Shown: one piece after another, positions 1-12,700 of the stretch | Numbering within the stretch: the first letter of the stretch is position 1 | How the letters are laid out: every line of letters begins with the position of its first letter | NCBI RefSeq assembly: GCF_020085105.1 | Contig: NC_058056.1 | Coordinates: 13,204,929 to 13,268,928 of the forward strand | Source: Siniperca chuatsi | Lineage: Eukaryota > Chordata > Actinopteri > Centrarchiformes > Sinipercidae | Direction of reading: 5' to 3' | Length of the DNA: 64,000 nucleotides | The notes under the pieces: generated by a model | Seen by the model: only the letters and a program-made list of their open reading frames with translations | What the model was told of the DNA's origin: nothing | Database searches by the model: none | Program-made: the position numbers and the translations under genes

Positions 1-949
1 TGGAAGTGCATGTTGAGAATATGATGGATGGTGATGGATGAGACTGAAGGTGGCTTTGTGTGTTTCATAACGCTCCTTAGAGGATGTCGCCTCCATGACC
101 AGGATGGGGTGTGTATGTGTGTGATGTTTGTGTTTCAGCCTTTAGACAAATTTAGGGAAAATAAACATTATATTTTACATCCAATGGGAGGTTTATAGTC
201 AGCATTAGCTTTCACTCCTGACTGGTAATGCGTATAATGTAACAAATATTAATTGCATAATACTAGTGAGTTTAAAAAATCTTGTCAGCAAAGAATTAAT
301 TTGCTCCTTAAAAATAATCAATTTCATGTGATATGTGTAAGTGTGTCTACAGTGTAGCATACATAGACACACGGTTTTTGTAGCATATATTATTGGGATA
401 ATATAGTAAGATTTGGGTGTCAACACCTTCTCCAGTGTAATCTTTAGGTTTCCACCATCCTGTAGGGATAAACGGCTACGTAATTTACCTTAGACATACG
501 ACTATGTGTCTCAGTGCTCTGAGTCATCTCTCTGTCATCTTGGATGTTTGCAACTCTGCTTCTTTCCATTCATCAGAAATAGTAGGCACAAGCTTGTACT
601 GACTTCCTGTGCTGGAGGTTAACTCATTGTTTCCCCGCTGGCTCAGATGATCATGCTCTGTAAAGACCTGAGCCTGGGAGTCACTCGGGGCAGACACACA
701 CCGAGCCCAGTGAAAACAGATAGAGATGTGTCCTGCTATTGATAAGCAAAGGTGAGTCCCAAGCTGAACAGTTATGGTCTCTGAATACTCCTTCAGAGCC
801 GAACAGCAGCAGTGTGATTCACTTTCTGTTTCTGATTCAATGAAGCAGCTTTTTCATACCTCCACTATCTGCCATGGCTAATTTTAGTCCAGCTGAACAG
901 TCATTTCTAACTTTTTATGCTGTGCTCAGGCCCATCTGGTCCTTGACAG
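1..949. other. 5' flank of rps6kl1 with a possible 5'UTR exon
   Basis: No coding exon is recognisable here. A good splice donor follows base 751 (AAAG/gtgagt), and an acceptor at 947-949 (cag/GTC) lies just before the rps6kl1 start. Joining 751 to 950 puts an in-frame TAA upstream of the ATG at 968, which fits a non-coding first exon and supports that ATG as the start. No convincing TATA box or CpG-rich promoter is visible, so the true first exon may lie off the window. Confidence 0.35.
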
Positions 950-967
950 GTCCAAAACAAGGCAGCG

Positions 968-2021
968 ATGGCAAAGAGAGATTACCTGGTGGAGGCGGCC
1001 AAGCAGATCCGTATGGCACTGGACAGCGAGGTCAATGAGGACTATGAGGCAGCTTTCAGCTACTATAAGAATGGGGTGGACTTGCTGCTGAATGGGGTTC
1101 AGTGTAAGTGGACAACATTTGGTCTTTCACACAAGTATTTAAGGCTATGTGATACTGTGAATGGGGAATTTGAAGAGGCGTGTTTGCACAACCCATGTGA
1201 CGGGAACATGTGGACCAGAATAAAAACAGGAAGTGACAAACCAAAGGTTAAACACAGATTTCCTTGCTGGTCAGATATCCCCTCCCAGCCCCCCCAGAAG
1301 TTAGCGGTGTGTTACTAATCCTTATTCTAGATAAAGACAGGGTCTTGTTAGATTTATTCTATTCACACTGCTAGAGTATTTTTTTTTAAATCTTTTTTTA
1401 AATAGCTGTCTGATAAAGCTTATCTGTTTTGCAGTGGACCCAAACAAGGATCGTCGGGAGGCAGTGAAGAGGAAGACAACCCAGTACCTGAAGAGAGCTG
1501 AAGAAATCTTCATAACACATCTACATGACAACCTCGGGAAGGGAAGCTCTCATTTAGGGGTAAGAAAATCATCCTTTTCTATCATTTACAAAAAGTAAAT
1601 CTTGTTGACTACTTCAAAGTGGCATTAATTTGCTCTAAATGTATGGTGAATATAATTTCAGTGTAGGGTTGATGCATTTTTAGTATTCTTCACATAAATT
1701 TAATATTGGATAAGCTGATAAGAACATAAAACAGCACCTCCTGTAACTGCTTCTTACATTAGACGAAACATTCAGTGCCTGTCTGTCTCACGCTGAGCAT
1801 TATTCATCTCAGATATTGTGGGGGAAAAATGCATTTCTTGCTTGCAATGTGCTTTACTGTACTGTAGCTAATATCCTCAGTGGCTTTCATCACCAGGGTT
1901 ACAGCAGTCTGAGATTCCGTCCAATCAGACACTTGAGTTCGCCCGTGGAGGACCTGGAGATGTGCAAGGTGGTGGGAGTGACTGATAAGGTAAGACAGAC
2001 TTTTTTCTACTCACACTCACT

Positions 2022-2057
<36 letters not shown>

Positions 2058-5000
2058 CAGTGTTGGCTTTGTGTATTGACACTCCTTGTTGTATCTGCTT
2101 TGCTATGGTAGCCTGAAGATGTTATTTTTCATTCCAAAGGTCCTGATTGTCCAAAGTATGGTCAATAAGGAGACATTTGTTGTAAAGGTGAGTATTCCGT
2201 TTTTTCCCAAAGGTATAGTACTACACTGAAGAAAATCAGGGGTGCAGTCAAGAATAAAAAATTGGCTGATAGCGGAGATGTTTTGGGGGTTGTCGTCTGG
2301 CAGCAAGCCAGTCCTTGTGTTCTGTGGCAGGCCAGTCGATGGGAGCTCTCTCCATCCTGTCTCCCTGGGTATCATCCAGCATTGATCTGCCTCACAGCTC
2401 TCACCCTTTTAGCCAGTGCAAGTGCACTTCAAATTTCAGTGACCAGAGGGACATGGTGAGGGACATGGTAACAGACAGGCACTAATCTCTAAAGGGGCAA
2501 TCCAACCATGTCTGATTTAATACACATTTTTTCCCACATATATATTATACGTGCATTTTTCCCTTTCTAAAAAGATCAGTCATCATGTGTATGTGTTCTT
2601 GCAGAGTCTGGTCAAGTCAAGCTGGGAGAGCAGGGACCAGCCAACCATCATTCCTCAGGGGGTGCCATACATGGTTAAGCTGCTAAGATATTATGTCAGC
2701 GAGGATGTTGTGTACTTGCATCTTGAGCATGTCAAAGGTGAGCTGTTAACAACTGCTCTGTTCTCAGTGCCGCTGGGACAATGTTGGATGGATTGTAAAG
2801 CTTTTAAGAAGTGCACTTTTTTCTGTAGTGAGCATTTAACCAACATGCACTGTTACACTGTAGCATTAGCAACAATGAAAAAAGCATCATCACTCCTAAT
2901 CTTTGCTCCTATGTCTGATCTAGTGTTTCTTCCCCTATCGTCCTAGGTGGGAGGCTCTTCTCCAAGCTGCACAAGCTGAGGAACGAGAAGGCCAAGGAAC
3001 ACCCAGAATGCTTCACTTCTGGCCAGCACAGCATCAAGCTGAAGAACAGCTACACCTCACCCACAATCAGCACAGACTACCATTACAACAGCAGAGGGAG
3101 CACAGGAGTGATTCCAGAGAAATTAAGCGATGAGAGCCCAGATATGGACTTCCCCACTTCATGGGATGAGACTCAGCAGCGACTGGAGAGCTGCGGGACT
3201 CACTCCTACATCGAGGAGACGGGTTGTCTGCAGAACACACGCTCCGCAGCATCATTTTATACCAAGCTCGATCGGCTAACTCTGCATTCGGGTCAGGCAA
3301 GGACACAGGTCAACACCCGCATCCATCCACCAGCTCCTAGTTTGTGTTTGCACTCCAGTGAAACTCAGGAACACCCCGCTCTTCCTCTCTCTTGCGCTCG
3401 TGTCAGTCAAGCTCTCGATGTCATGTCGGAACTCCATAAAAAGGAAGCTGGAATGGGACTGACAGAGTGCAGCTCTGAGTTTGAAGTGGCTTGGAAAGCT
3501 GCCGATCCAGCACACAACTGTGAGAAAATAAACCCCTATGCAGTGACTGACAGTCATTCATATAGCACGCTAGGACAAACTGCACCTCATACAAATCAGA
3601 CCTCATTTATAAAAGCAGGATCACCAAACAGTGAAAATATTGGTTTGAGTTCGTCCCCTGCCATTTTGCATCTTCCTCTCCATTGCCAAACCCAGATCCG
3701 TGGCAGGGCATCATGGGATACCAATGGCTCTCACCAAGGATCTGTTTTGAGTGGTAACTCTGCAGATATGGTTACAGACTCAAAGCAGGATGGCAACAGT
3801 CCCACCACAGAAGAAAGAAATGGAATGGTAGTCATCAGGAGCACAGACAGAGCAGTATTTTCTGACCACACAGACACAAGGATCACGTCAGAAAGCTCCT
3901 GGCCTTCCCCTGCTTCCCTCTGCCACAGCATTGCAGGAAAACAGGGGACATTTTCAGGGGTCCCTCTGGCCCTCTCAGGGGTGAAGTACAAAGGGGAAAC
4001 ATGTTCCAGTGAGGCAAGAGAGGGTGTGGAGGAGGCCTGCGAATTGAGTCCTAGAGAGAAGGTGGCACCTGCAAAAGAGCGATCATTTGTGGGCTGGTTC
4101 TCCTCTGGCCCTCCTGGAGCCCCATCCCACAGGAGGAGAGAGGACATGGATGCTTTCCTTAAATCAGAGGGATCAGAGGGGCGGGGGGAAGACCAGATCA
4201 TAGAGGTGGATGGCTGGTGCCACCTGCCTCGGTTCCCTGTCAAGTCCTCCGGGCCTACAGATAAGGCCATGCAGACCTGCTGGGGGCTTCCTGAGGCAGA
4301 GGTACGTGTCTGGGGGGCTCAAATCCTGCTGGCCCTGGAGAGTCTGCATCAGCAAGGCATCCTGTGTCGAGACCTCAACCCTAGAAACGTTCTGCTCACC
4401 AGCAACGGTGAGTTCGTCAAATGCCTGTAAAAGATTGCATGTGGGAAACCAAAATACTGACTGATTTTGATCAAACATGTTTTCACAGGAAAGGTGTGTT
4501 TGACATTTTTTGGCCAGTGGAGTGAGGTTCAGTCAGAGATCTGCTCCAAAGCCATGGACCAGATGTACTGTGCTCCAGGTAAAAATATGCATTACTGTAA
4601 GCTGAAACCAGTGGTTGTTCTTTGGTGTAACCTGCCACCTAGTGGCAAGATTCAGTTGGTCCACTTTATTCTGAATAAGAGGCCTGCACATAAGTACTGC
4701 ACATTGTATGGGAATATAAAGAAATATTGTGCATGAATACAACTAAACACAGCTCATTGTATGTTGACAGAAATTGGTGGGGTGTCCAGGGTTACAGAGG
4801 CTTGTGATTGGTGGAGTCTTGGGGCTTTGTTGTTTGAACTCCTGACAGGAATGGTAAGCGAAGGCTCTACAAGCATGCTCAGTCTTACAGAGTAAAGTCT
4901 GTAACTCTGTCATTGGGTCATGGTTTTTCACACACTCACTGTGCCTCCAGCCACTGTGGCAGCTCCATCCAGCAGGAATCCACTCACACACCCAGCTGCT

Positions 5001-5261
5001 CATCCCCGACCACCTGAGCACTGCAGCCGCGTCTCTGCTCACTGAGGTGAGCTTTAAGGCTTTAAACACCCGCACGGCTTCTGTTCTAAATATTATGCTC
5101 AATGACATTAATCTTACAGTATCTCCACTCTCCATTATGCTGCTCCACAGTTGCTTCAGTTTGACGCTGGCTATCGTTTGGGTTCTGGAGGTGGAGGTGT
5201 GAGTGACATCAAGTGTCATCCCTTTTTCAGTGGTGTCTCCTGGAAAGCTCTGAGCTGCTAG
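968..5261 (+). CDS. rps6kl1: ribosomal protein S6 kinase-like 1 (MIT domain + pseudokinase-like domain)
   Basis: Ten coding exons: 968-1103, 1435-1559, 1897-1989, 2140-2187, 2605-2737, 2947-4407, 4489-4578, 4771-4853, 4951-5046 and 5151-5261 (stop TAG). All introns are GT-AG and phases close to 791 residues. Residues 1 to about 75 form an MIT helical domain (begins [11 protein letters not shown]), a fold that binds ESCRT-III tails. A split AGC-like kinase domain follows: beta-3 Lys in TFVVK (K134), beta-5 near VVYLHLEHV, catalytic loop CRDLNPRN (D654, N659), then LTFFGQWSE where the DFG Asp is replaced by Phe (F672). That suggests weak or no catalysis, as in the human protein. Exon 6 (487 codons) inserts about 400 Ser/Thr-rich residues between the lobes, which largely explains the excess over human (about 549). 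A start upstream of 968 is not excluded. Biological role is poorly known; endosomal function is inferred from the MIT domain. Confidence 0.93.
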
Positions 5262-5416
5262 CAGGTGCAACTGCTGCACCTCTGATCCCTCTGTCCTGCA
5301 TTGGAATTGAAGTTGAACACTCACCTCAAATCCAAGTATCCTCGTGTGGCCAAAATGGATGCAGCACCAGATCCTGGTTTCCTTTGCATTTTGTGCTTCC
5401 CAAAGAAAAATGACAT

Positions 5417-5422
5417 AATAAA
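5417..5422 (+). promoter_or_regulatory. rps6kl1: Polyadenylation signal of rps6kl1
   Basis: Canonical AATAAA 156 bases past the stop codon, followed by a T-rich stretch. Position fits a short 3'UTR. Confidence 0.55.
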
Positions 5423-6048
5423 AACTGAAACATAAACAAAACTGGTGAACCCTGTCCTTTCCAAAACGTGACACAATTGATTTATTATTTTAACTTCTGA
5501 CAAATACAAATGTTTGGACTGTCTGCCATTAAATATTGTAGAAAAACAAGGATGTTAGGCAATAAATTGTTACCTCTTCTCTATCGCTGTCATTTTACTC
5601 AAATGTTGAAACCTTTGTTATTATGTGTTATAACTAATCAGTAGAAACATACTGACATATTTTGTAGTTACTAATTTTTTCAAAAGGCTCAGTCCAGTTG
5701 ATTGAGACAAGTCTCTGCTCTTTGGCTAAAGCTTTAATTACCTTAACATGAAATGTAAGGCTTTTAGTGAGACATTTTCATCTCATGAGATATCAACCAA
5801 TATTCCACAACCCACTTACATACAGACAGGTGAGAAGTTAAAGGAAAATCCTGAATGAAGGAACATAGTAAATGCTTCCATTCAGGTGTACTGCATGATA
5901 AACAGTTACCTTTCACCTTAGCAGACTTAAGTACTAACTTTATGTAGGTTTTATTTTAATGTCACCCATCTGTGCATTACATGTGGAAGAACCACCTTTC
6001 AAGCTATCTATGCCCTGGGTCTATACTTGTAAATGTAGCTACCCAGAC

Positions 6049-6149
6049 TTTTTTTTTTTGCCTTTATTGGACAGTTTATCTATTTTTCTATCTCTATGGA
6101 TAAACAGGAAAGGTGGGAAAGAGGGGGGGGGGAATGACATGCAGCCCAA
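6049..6149 (-). mobile_element. 3' part of a tRNA-derived SINE (truncated)
   Basis: Read on the minus strand, this has the same landmarks in the same order as the tail of the SINE at 10141-10362: a GCATGTCAT segment, a homopolymer C run, CTTTCCTGT and CTGTCCAATAAA, ending in A-rich sequence. The tRNA-like head with boxes A and B is missing. It lies just beyond the likely dlst 3' end and in the same orientation as dlst. Its own AATAAA (minus strand) could serve as a backup polyadenylation signal; that is inference. Confidence 0.6.
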
Positions 6150-6185
6150 AAATCAAAACAAAAAATACAGTCGCGTAACGCAGCT

Positions 6186-6191
6186 TTTATT
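6186..6191 (-). promoter_or_regulatory. dlst: Likely polyadenylation signal of dlst
   Basis: TTTATT on the plus strand, i.e. AATAAA for dlst, about 536 bases beyond its stop. It is the first good hexamer seen in that direction and defines a 3'UTR of roughly 0.55 kb. Confidence 0.5.
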
Positions 6192-6726
6192 GTTTAAAAC
6201 TTTCTTTTTTCTTAAATATTCTTTCTTACACAGCATAAAGAGAGTTTTCATCATTTTTGTGAAACAGATGACATAAATTCAGAGGATTTCTTCACTTTGG
6301 ACATTTTAGAACATAGTGTTTCTTGGTTTCTGGACCAATATGTGTTAATTGTTCTTCTCTCAACCAAAATAATGAAAGATACTATGCAGTTTATATCTAT
6401 GTTTGCCATTCATCTCACAATAAGTTGAGAATGTTTCAATTGTATTTAGAAAATGACATATGGCGCATGAGTTTTAGAATATTCTTTTTTGATCTAGAGA
6501 CCAGCACCACAGAAACCCTAGACCCTGACATTTCTCCACAACAGCACCAAATCTTTTACCACTGCCAGCCTTACACATGTCCATTGCACAACCCAACTGT
6601 TTGCCAAAAATCCTTTTTTCTAGTTACACAATACATCAACTGCAGTTACGGTAATGTTCATCAGGTGAGTACAGCCACTGTTTGTATAGGATGGTTTGTT
6701 TGGTTGGGCCTGGAGTTCACAGGGTT

Positions 6727-9700
6727 TCACATGTCAAGGAGCAGCACTCTGGGGTCCTCCACCACTGACTTGATCTTGCGCAGGAAAGTGACAGCCTCTC
6801 TTCCATCAATCAGACGATGGTCGTACGTCAGGGCAACATACATCATGGGACGGATCTCCACCTAAACAAGAGAAAATCGCTGAGACCAAATTCTTATACA
6901 CTAAACAGAATTGTCGAAAATGACAATAAAGGCATAATTGAGTTGATACATTCTTTTTCTTAAAGTTTAGCTTGATTTGAAAAATAGAATATTTTCCACA
7001 AAAAAAAACTTATTACGTGGGCACAGAATTGTTAGCAAATAAAGAACAAGTGTCAAACAAATTTTAGAAAACTGCTGAATGTCACTGGGTGTGGCTTATG
7101 AATGAGTCAATGCATGTAAGCTTAGAAAAACTCACACCAGTGAGTACTTTATAAGTGGCAAACAGAGCTGTAATGTATAATGGAGATTCATCAAACCAAG
7201 CCTTTTATTTTTATTTAATAGTGGTTCTCTCTTTGTCAAGACCGTTGTAATCTAGTCATTGTTTTGTCGAAAAACAGCAAATTTATCAAATCCATTATTC
7301 TTTGATCTACATTTTCCATATTGACCATTCTGTTGCTAAAAATGTTGTCCTATATATTTGTACACAATTATGTATTTGCATGTTTAACACTGAGGAAACA
7401 AACCTTGCCACCGACTGCAACAGGCCTGTCAAAGATGCCATGCATGCCTAAAATAGCAGACTGTGGTGGATTGATTATAGGTGTGCCGAACATGGATCCA
7501 AACACGCCACCATTGCTGATGGTGAAGGTTCCTCCGTCCATGTCCTCAACAGCCAGCTCATTCTTACGGGCCTACAAACACACATCCGCAATTACTACCA
7601 TTCACATAATAAGGAAATCTCAAGAACATTTCAACAAGTGTTAAAAAACAACAACAACATTTTTAAATGAGAAAAGAATTCAAAACAACAAATATGACTT
7701 CAAATGTGTCATAATATGTAACATAAACTTACCTTTTCTCCCAACAAATTGATGGCCTTCTCAATATCAGCAAAATTCATTCCCTCTACGCTTCGGATTA
7801 CAGGAACCACCAGACCCTGAGAGAGAAGAAGTTATATTACTGATTTTTTCTGCCCTTCACTTTAGAGACAAGTGGGCTACCAAGCACTTACACTTAGCAT
7901 TACAACATAATGCACTTCTTACCTTTGGCGTGGCCACAGCCACACTAATGTCGACATAGTCCCTGTACACAATCTCTTTGGTTGTGTCATCAATTACTGA
8001 AACCACAAAAAAAGATTAAACATTGTACACAGGAAAAATATGGATACAGATTAAAACTGTAAATCATCACTGCGTTTGATTAATTAATTTCCTTTTCACA
8101 TGCCATTTTCTGTTACATGCAAGTAAAAAGCCGTGGAAGGTGAAACCCACAGACTATTTTAGATTTTTAAAAGGCAGCAATTCAGACCACCCCTGCTTCA
8201 CTGTGGTCTATTTAAATAGGTCAGGGTAGTCTAAAGGCAGTAAATAAGTTAGTGTTGGTTTTGAGGTTTGGCAATTAATATACTGAAACTTAAATCGTTT
8301 TCTTCACCAGTGACACCTGCAGTGTATTGATACCAGACATGCAAAGACACAGTCAAACAGACACCGCAAAATGAGGTTTCTCAGTCTTTTGAAGATAAAT
8401 CTATACCGGCATTGACAGCAGGTTGGTCAGCCAGAGCATAGGCAGCAGCCTTCACAAATGCAGACATGAAGCCCAACTTCATGTTATGCTTTTTCAGGAA
8501 GGCATCTTTGTAAGTCTTCCTCAGCTCTGTGATGTTGCTACAAGGAAACAGAAAAAATGCATACATTAACAAACAATTTGGCATAAAGGCAACAAGCAGG
8601 GTTGAAGCCTATAGGATACTGGATTTGTAGTTTGCCGTTTTGAAAATAAAGCAGGAAATTCTAAGAGACCAGCAAGATCTGGGGATTTGAATACACATTC
8701 ATAGAAAACATGGAAAAGTGGTGCTTACTTAGTCATTTTTTAAGAATGACAAAAAAAAAACATTTTAGCACAAAAACAAACATTAATTTTATATTGAAGA
8801 TGTCTGTTATACCTGTGACTCTGAATCACTGAAATTCAATAGGCCAACAATGTGCCCTTCTTAGAACTGATGGGCTAACTGTAGCTTCAGACATATTAAC
8901 TTTTTTTCATGTTAATACGTTTTGCAGTTGGTTACTGCTTTGCCAATGTATGTACAACAAACAGAGCAGCAATTTGTGCAATAAATGATTTTCATTAAAA
9001 ACTGGTATTTACTAGCTAAAATAAGACAATCCATGGGTTTTGCGTGAAACAGATCACACATTTAAATAGAAGCCTTAAGGTATACTAAACTCTAAGACAC
9101 TAGAAACATACTAGAAACAGAGATACTAGAAACTCCATGAAAATAGTTAGTCAAATATTGCAACTCTGTTATGAAAGATACAGGTCACAAATCTAACATA
9201 ATTTTCAAGGAGAAAAAAACTATGCCTTTTCATGGCTATAAAAGAATGCTGTTACAGATCGTGGTGAATTAAAGCTATTGAAATTGGCCTGCTAATCGTT
9301 TCATCATTGCTCATTTTTCTCTTGTATCTCTCTTTTTAATTGTTTGTTTTCCTGTCTCTAACCCTGTTGAAGCTCTAGGGTTTCTCCGCTAACATAATTA
9401 GCCCCTCCCAAGACACAGACTCTCCGAGAAAGGAGAGAAGAAGCGATAAAAATCTTCACTTTCTAGAGCCTGTAAATCTTATTGGGCTGTCATAAAAGCC
9501 CATATCGGTTGAGGCAGCTCTTCCACTCAGAGCGCAGGTCTCTGTGGGCCCCTACAGATGCTCCAGCCTCCTGCTCTGACTAGCTCCTTCGGCTCCAGAT
9601 GAGCCCTAGCCTGGGAAGTCTTCCTCCAGACCGTCAATGTCAATCCAATTAGGATACACAGAAAACCCTGAATAGCCGAAAGCTGACACCACACATTTGT

Positions 9701-12700
9701 GGGGAAAAGAAATCCTCAAAGTGTCCTCTTCAGCACAGGGGGCAAGTGCAGACAATAACATTTCCTTGTAAATTAATAAAACCTGTTTTAACAATTCTTA
9801 TCTTCGTTTTAGATGGCATTACGACCAAATATTTACATTCCAGTGTTTAAGAGGATATCAGGTTTCAAAAAGCTTTTCCTATTGGGCAGATTCCAATCTA
9901 TAACCATTTGTGCAAGTGTTGTTTTGGCTTTTAACGCAGATACACAGTATGTATACTGTATGTGTACTGCATACGAATGCACACTTAAAAACATGTTAAT
10001 AAATATTTGAACAGATTTGGATTCCTACTCTCTATAAAGTCTTTTTCCCTCAATGTCTTCTATTTATGTGTGTTAATGTAGCAGAGCACATTTCACATAT
10101 TATCTAAAATAGCACTGAGGGCTCAATAATGTAGGTTAACAGGACACCCTGGTAGCTCATGGTAGAGCGCGTACCATTAAGGCTAAGTCCTTACAGCAGT
10201 GCCCTAGGTTAGATTCCAACCCAGGACCCATTGCTGCATGTCACCCCCCCCCCCGTCCTGCCTTTCCTGTTTCTATCTATAGCTGTCACTGTCCAATAAA
10301 AAAAAAAAAAAAAAAATTTAAATTAAAAAAGCCCCAAAAAATAATCTTAAAAAAAAAAAAAAGTAGGTCAACTAGGAACGAATTTCCTACCTCATGTCGA
10401 CCTCATTAAACGTAGTCAACATAGCACAGGTGTTTTGGGCTTCCTTTAGTCTCTGGGCAATTCTCAGTCTCATGCGGTTCATCTTAACCTAAATCAAAAA
10501 ACAAGAATTATCAGAATTATCAAACTCAATAAACAGTTCCCGACTCTAACTCAACTTTATTAGACCATTAAACAAATCTAAAAGTCATCAGATACTCCTA
10601 AATATTTTTTAGGTATTGTGGTAACTTTACCCTGCTCTCTGTCCTGGCTCCTTTAGCCCCTCCCTCTGCTTGGGCTGCTGGTGCAGCTAGAGCAGCAGTG
10701 GGCTTGATGGCTGAAACTTTGAAAAAGATATAAAGCAGTTAGTTTCTCTAGACATCAGTTTAGGGGAACTGGTGAAAGCCAATGCTTACAGAAAGCCAAA
10801 CAATGATTAATCATGTAAGCTAGAGGTCAAGAGCACAGATGTCAAGCAAAACAGTTCTCACATGACACAGACCGTCTGTCTCATTACAACTAACCTGGTT
10901 TGGTGTCCATAGCATGTGCTGGCACAGGTGGCACAGGGGGCATAGTGGTCGGAATGGGGCCCACAGCTGAGGGGGGATGAGGTGGAGGGGGAGAAGGAGC
11001 AGCAGAAGGTGGTGGGGGGGCTGCAGCGGCTGGGGCCTCGGCTTTTAGAGTTTCTGCAGCTTTGGGAGCACCAGCTAAAGACACAGAGGTGAACAGTTAG
11101 AATATAACTGACTTATACAGAATATTATCCTAATAATACTAATTTTTGTATATTTTTCAATAAAAATACAATATTTAAGACCTCCTTTTCGAAGCTTAAA
11201 GAGCAGCGTTCCTCCCTCGACCTTCCCTCCATCAGGGACCAAAAGCTCTTCAATCACTCCAGCAGCAGGAGAGGGAACCTGTACTGATGTCTAATAGATA
11301 ATAAAAACGTCAAAATAATCACAAATTTAAAACAGAAATGTAAAAAGTTCTAGGATATTTTCTAAATATATATGTTATATATATGTTGTTATTTGACTGG
11401 TGCCAAACTAATGAAAATGCATGCGTTTATTTAAGTGTAAACTTAACTATCATCACAAGTTCAATGTTTTTGTTAGTTTTATAAGCCATTATAAATGTTT
11501 TAAAAGGACACACTTCAATAATGGTTAGCCCTTTGTTTTATCTCTCACACCAGTCAGCACCAACAAATATGAATTTTTAAAGGTAAAGTGAAATGCTATT
11601 TTGGGGGGAGTAAAAAAAAAAAAAAAAAAACCTGCCCTAATTCTTTCATTCATGTTGTGCCACACTCTGAAGGCTTTCACTTTCATAGGCAAAGCCCAAC
11701 AATTGCCAGCAATCACAAACATTGTGAATTTGTACGACATTTACTTAGTTTTACCTTATCAGTCTCAATTTCACACACCACCTCATCCTCCGAGACGGTG
11801 TCTCCAACAGCTGTAAGGAGAAAACTGTTTTAACTGAAAACTGTACAAACTGACTACCTTTTGTTTAGTTTGGTTGTGATTTGACAGGTATTAGAAGTAA
11901 CTAACGTATGTTGATTAGTGAAAGGAGTTACCTTTCTCCCACCTCACGTCCCCCTCTGTGACAGATTCTGCAAACGCAGGGGTCTTAACTGTGATAACTT
12001 CATCTCCTGGAGAACAAGTGAAAGGAAATGCATTTCTTCATTCCACGTCAGTGGTTGTGCTTCATATTCAGATAAGTGTAGAAACAAAAGGCATGCAGGC
12101 TCAAACATACTGTAGGCTACAGACGTCCTGAAGTACTGGATTTGGAAGATGCTGGACCGAGGATCAGATTTTCTGGAGAAAAAATAAAATAAAATCAGAC
12201 AAGTAATAAAAATCCCCAAAAACTGATTTAATTTAATTTTTAAGTGTGAGAGCCTAGATATGGAACTGAACAAGCTATATTTGCTGTATCATTTGAATTG
12301 GAGACAATTGCTGACTAACAGACAGATACTGATAACTGGAAAATAGGTTCATGACAGTGCATGGATGACACTGTGAGCCAGCGCTGACAACTGAGGGGCT
12401 GAAGACTGAAGAGAAATAAACAACTCAATTAATCAGATTTACGGTGTGAATGGTGTACTTAAATGCTGACAGTAAACTTAATTGTCTATTCAAATAGTTT
12501 AGTGTTTTTATGAGTTAGTGTACTTACACATTGTTGTTGAAAGTGATAGAATGGCTAACTGATAGAGCTGTAGGAAAATGGACAAGAGTGATGTGTTAAT
12601 AACTTCTTGCAGCAGTAACTACTATCCCAAAGCAAAGACTGGGTTTTAAGACTTCATGCTTGAACAGTAAGCACACTTACCTGCCGTGGCCTGACGAGCG

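Larger units (their letters stand above)
5262..6185. other. rps6kl1 3'UTR and short convergent intergenic spacer
   Basis: The rps6kl1 3'UTR probably ends soon after the AATAAA at 5417-5422. The rest separates the two convergent 3' ends. It is AT-rich and holds one truncated SINE on the minus strand (6049-6149). No gene or RNA was recognised. Confidence 0.6.

Noticed and set aside
3731..4270. 179-codon minus-strand frame opposite rps6kl1 exon 6
   Set aside because: A shadow of the long low-complexity exon; no homology and no splice context.
3108..4430. Plus-strand 440-codon frame as a separate intronless gene
   Set aside because: It is in frame with the exon starting at 2947, has only a GTG start, and its end contains the kinase catalytic loop followed by a splice donor at 4407. 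It is part of rps6kl1.
4743..5474. 243-codon minus-strand open frame over the last rps6kl1 exons
   Set aside because: It overlaps four plus-strand exons with proper splice sites and clear kinase C-lobe sequence; its own protein resembles nothing known.
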